Under the pieces are notes generated by a model. It was not told where the DNA came from and searched no databases. It saw only the letters and a list, made by a program, of their open reading frames with translations. Positions 15,320-16,080 of a stretch of DNA of 16,080 nt are shown here, piece by piece. A program made the position numbers and the translations under genes. Positions within the stretch are counted from its first letter, which is position 1, and each line of letters starts with the position of its first letter. This stretch comes from Bdellovibrionales bacterium (lineage in GTDB: Bacteria > Bdellovibrionota > Bdellovibrionia > Bdellovibrionales > UBA840), in contig JAGRAL010000011.1 in assembly GCA_020434605.1 (NCBI GenBank), positions 1 to 16,080 on the forward strand. The letters are read 5' to 3'.

Positions 15320-15347
15320 CTTATATTAGACTTTAGAAAAATATCAA
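15320..15347 (-). promoter_or_regulatory. Sigma-70-type promoter of the membrane protein
   Basis: TTGATA (15347-15342) and TATAAG (15325-15320) read on the minus strand with a 16-base spacer; each matches the consensus at five of six bases. The predicted start is about 30 bases before the ATG. It begins directly after the terminator of the upstream gene, so the two genes are separately transcribed. Confidence 0.7.
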
Positions 15348-15355
15348 TCGTCACT

Positions 15356-15381
15356 AAAAAAAAGGCCACATAATGTGGCCT
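15356..15381 (-). terminator. Rho-independent terminator of the ClsC-like gene
   Basis: AGGCCACA (15363-15370) pairs with TGTGGCCT (15374-15381) across a three-base loop, followed on the minus strand by eight T. It lies just six bases past the coding end. Confidence 0.93.
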
Positions 15382-15386
15382 CATTT

Positions 15387-16080
15387 TTATATTTGACTCT
15401 TAATAAATGGCATTAATAGTCGTATACCTTTAAGTTCGGCACGTTTCAGTCGGCTAATAGTCTTTAATCTTTCTTTTTGTATATCTTCGTTTTGCGGAAG
15501 ACCATCTTTACCAACCAATAAGGCGTTTTCTCTAAAGCGTGCTATCTCGGCCGTTAAATTTTCTGCCAATTGATTTCCAGGACTGCTCTTAACAAAAATA
15601 CCAACTTCTCTATTTACGAAAGCTGATCTTGGGTCCAAATTATACGTACCAACAAAGGCGATATGACCATCAACAACAAAGGCTTTACCATGAGATGTAT
15701 CTGGCCCATTGAATTCATAAAGCTCAACACCCATTTCTATTAATCTCTTCTTGTAGTGTAAGTAACCGGCCTGTGCAAATAAGTTATCGGTCGAGTGTAA
15801 TGAGTTAGTCACTATTCGAATTCTTACACCTTTGTTCTTAATTAGATCTTCAAATACCGCTAATGCATTTTTAGTAGGAATCAAGTACGGAGACATAATA
15901 TCTAATTCTTTTGTAGCAGATTGTGCCATTTCTTTAATAGCTGCCGAAAGATCTGCAGATTTTTTAGATACAAACGTATCTGGCTTATGCGACACGAATT
16001 CTATCTCGGCTCCGTCAGCCACATCTGCCAACCAATCTGTACCAGTGTTTGGAGTCGCTACAGAATTAGGGGTATCTCTT
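15387..16080 (-). CDS. Cardiolipin synthase, ClsC-like phospholipase D family (5' end beyond window)
   Basis: C-terminal part, about 231 codons, of a phospholipase D superfamily enzyme; the frame is open to the right edge, so the true start is outside. The second HKD motif is at 15692-15669: His-Gly-Lys, four residues, Asp, inside HGKAFVVDGHIAFVG, followed by TYNLDPRSAFVNREVGI. Upstream are SPYLIPTKNALAVFEDL and the VRIRIVTNSLHSTDN-AGYLHYKKRLIEMGVELYEF stretch. The NSL-STD and NLDPRSA motifs point to the ClsC/YmdC branch of cardiolipin synthases, which join phosphatidyl groups at the inner membrane. The first HKD motif must lie beyond the window. A terminator follows the stop, so this is the last gene of its unit. 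A less specific PLD-like phosphodiesterase is the alternative. Confidence 0.87.
   Translation of the reverse strand, partial: RDTPNSVATPNTGTDWLADVADGAEIEFVSHKPDTFVSKKSADLSAAIKEMAQSATKELDIMSPYLIPTKNALAVFEDLIKNKGVRIRIVTNSLHSTDNLFAQAGYLHYKKRLIEMGVELYEFNGPDTSHGKAFVVDGHIAFVGTYNLDPRSAFVNREVGIFVKSSPGNQLAENLTAEIARFRENALLVGKDGLPQNEDIQKERLKTISRLKRAELKGIRLLMPFIKSQI

Overview
AT-rich bacterial chromosome with densely packed genes on both strands and no mobile element, CRISPR array, tRNA or rRNA visible. Many of the products are exported: signal peptides, a lipoprotein and a c-type cytochrome. The set includes leucine catabolism, tyrosyl-tRNA synthetase, RNase P RNA, a POT peptide transporter and a ClsC-type cardiolipin synthase. 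This suggests a free-living or predatory aerobic Gram-negative. The unusual lipobox context ending Phe-Gln-Asn-Cys recalls lipoproteins of Bdellovibrio relatives, so Bdellovibrionota is my best guess, but this is inference and no marker in the window settles it.

Layout. Positions 52-3564 (minus) form a tight operon: tyrS (TTG start), then mccB/liuB, then a liuC-like hydratase. The tyrS/mccB junction is a 1-base TAATG overlap and the mccB/liuC gap is a few bases. The hydratase stops early, with coding-like sequence continuing to the window edge. Divergent from tyrS are a 58-codon membrane-anchored peptide (3726-3902) and an overlapping two-domain methyltransferase (3895-4947). A secreted protein (4937-5764, minus) overlaps the methyltransferase tail to tail.

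Positions 5848-6236 (minus) hold class A RNase P RNA (rnpB) with a strong terminator. Upstream on the same strand are a secreted HExxH protein, a POT-family peptide transporter with its own terminator, an alpha/beta hydrolase and a lipoprotein containing a 33-bp in-frame tandem repeat. The 427-bp gap 10549-10975 holds an apparent gene remnant.

Positions 10976-14419 (plus) encode a cyclic-nucleotide-binding-fold protein with a C-terminal zinc ribbon, a diheme c-type cytochrome of the MauG/RoxA-like peroxidase superfamily and a small secreted protein. The right end (minus) carries a polytopic membrane protein and a ClsC-like phospholipase D-family synthase cut by the window edge.

Most of the window is ordinary housekeeping and envelope functions. 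The least explained items are the repeat lipoprotein, the CNB/zinc-ribbon protein, the small-peptide/methyltransferase pair, and the prematurely ending liuC frame.
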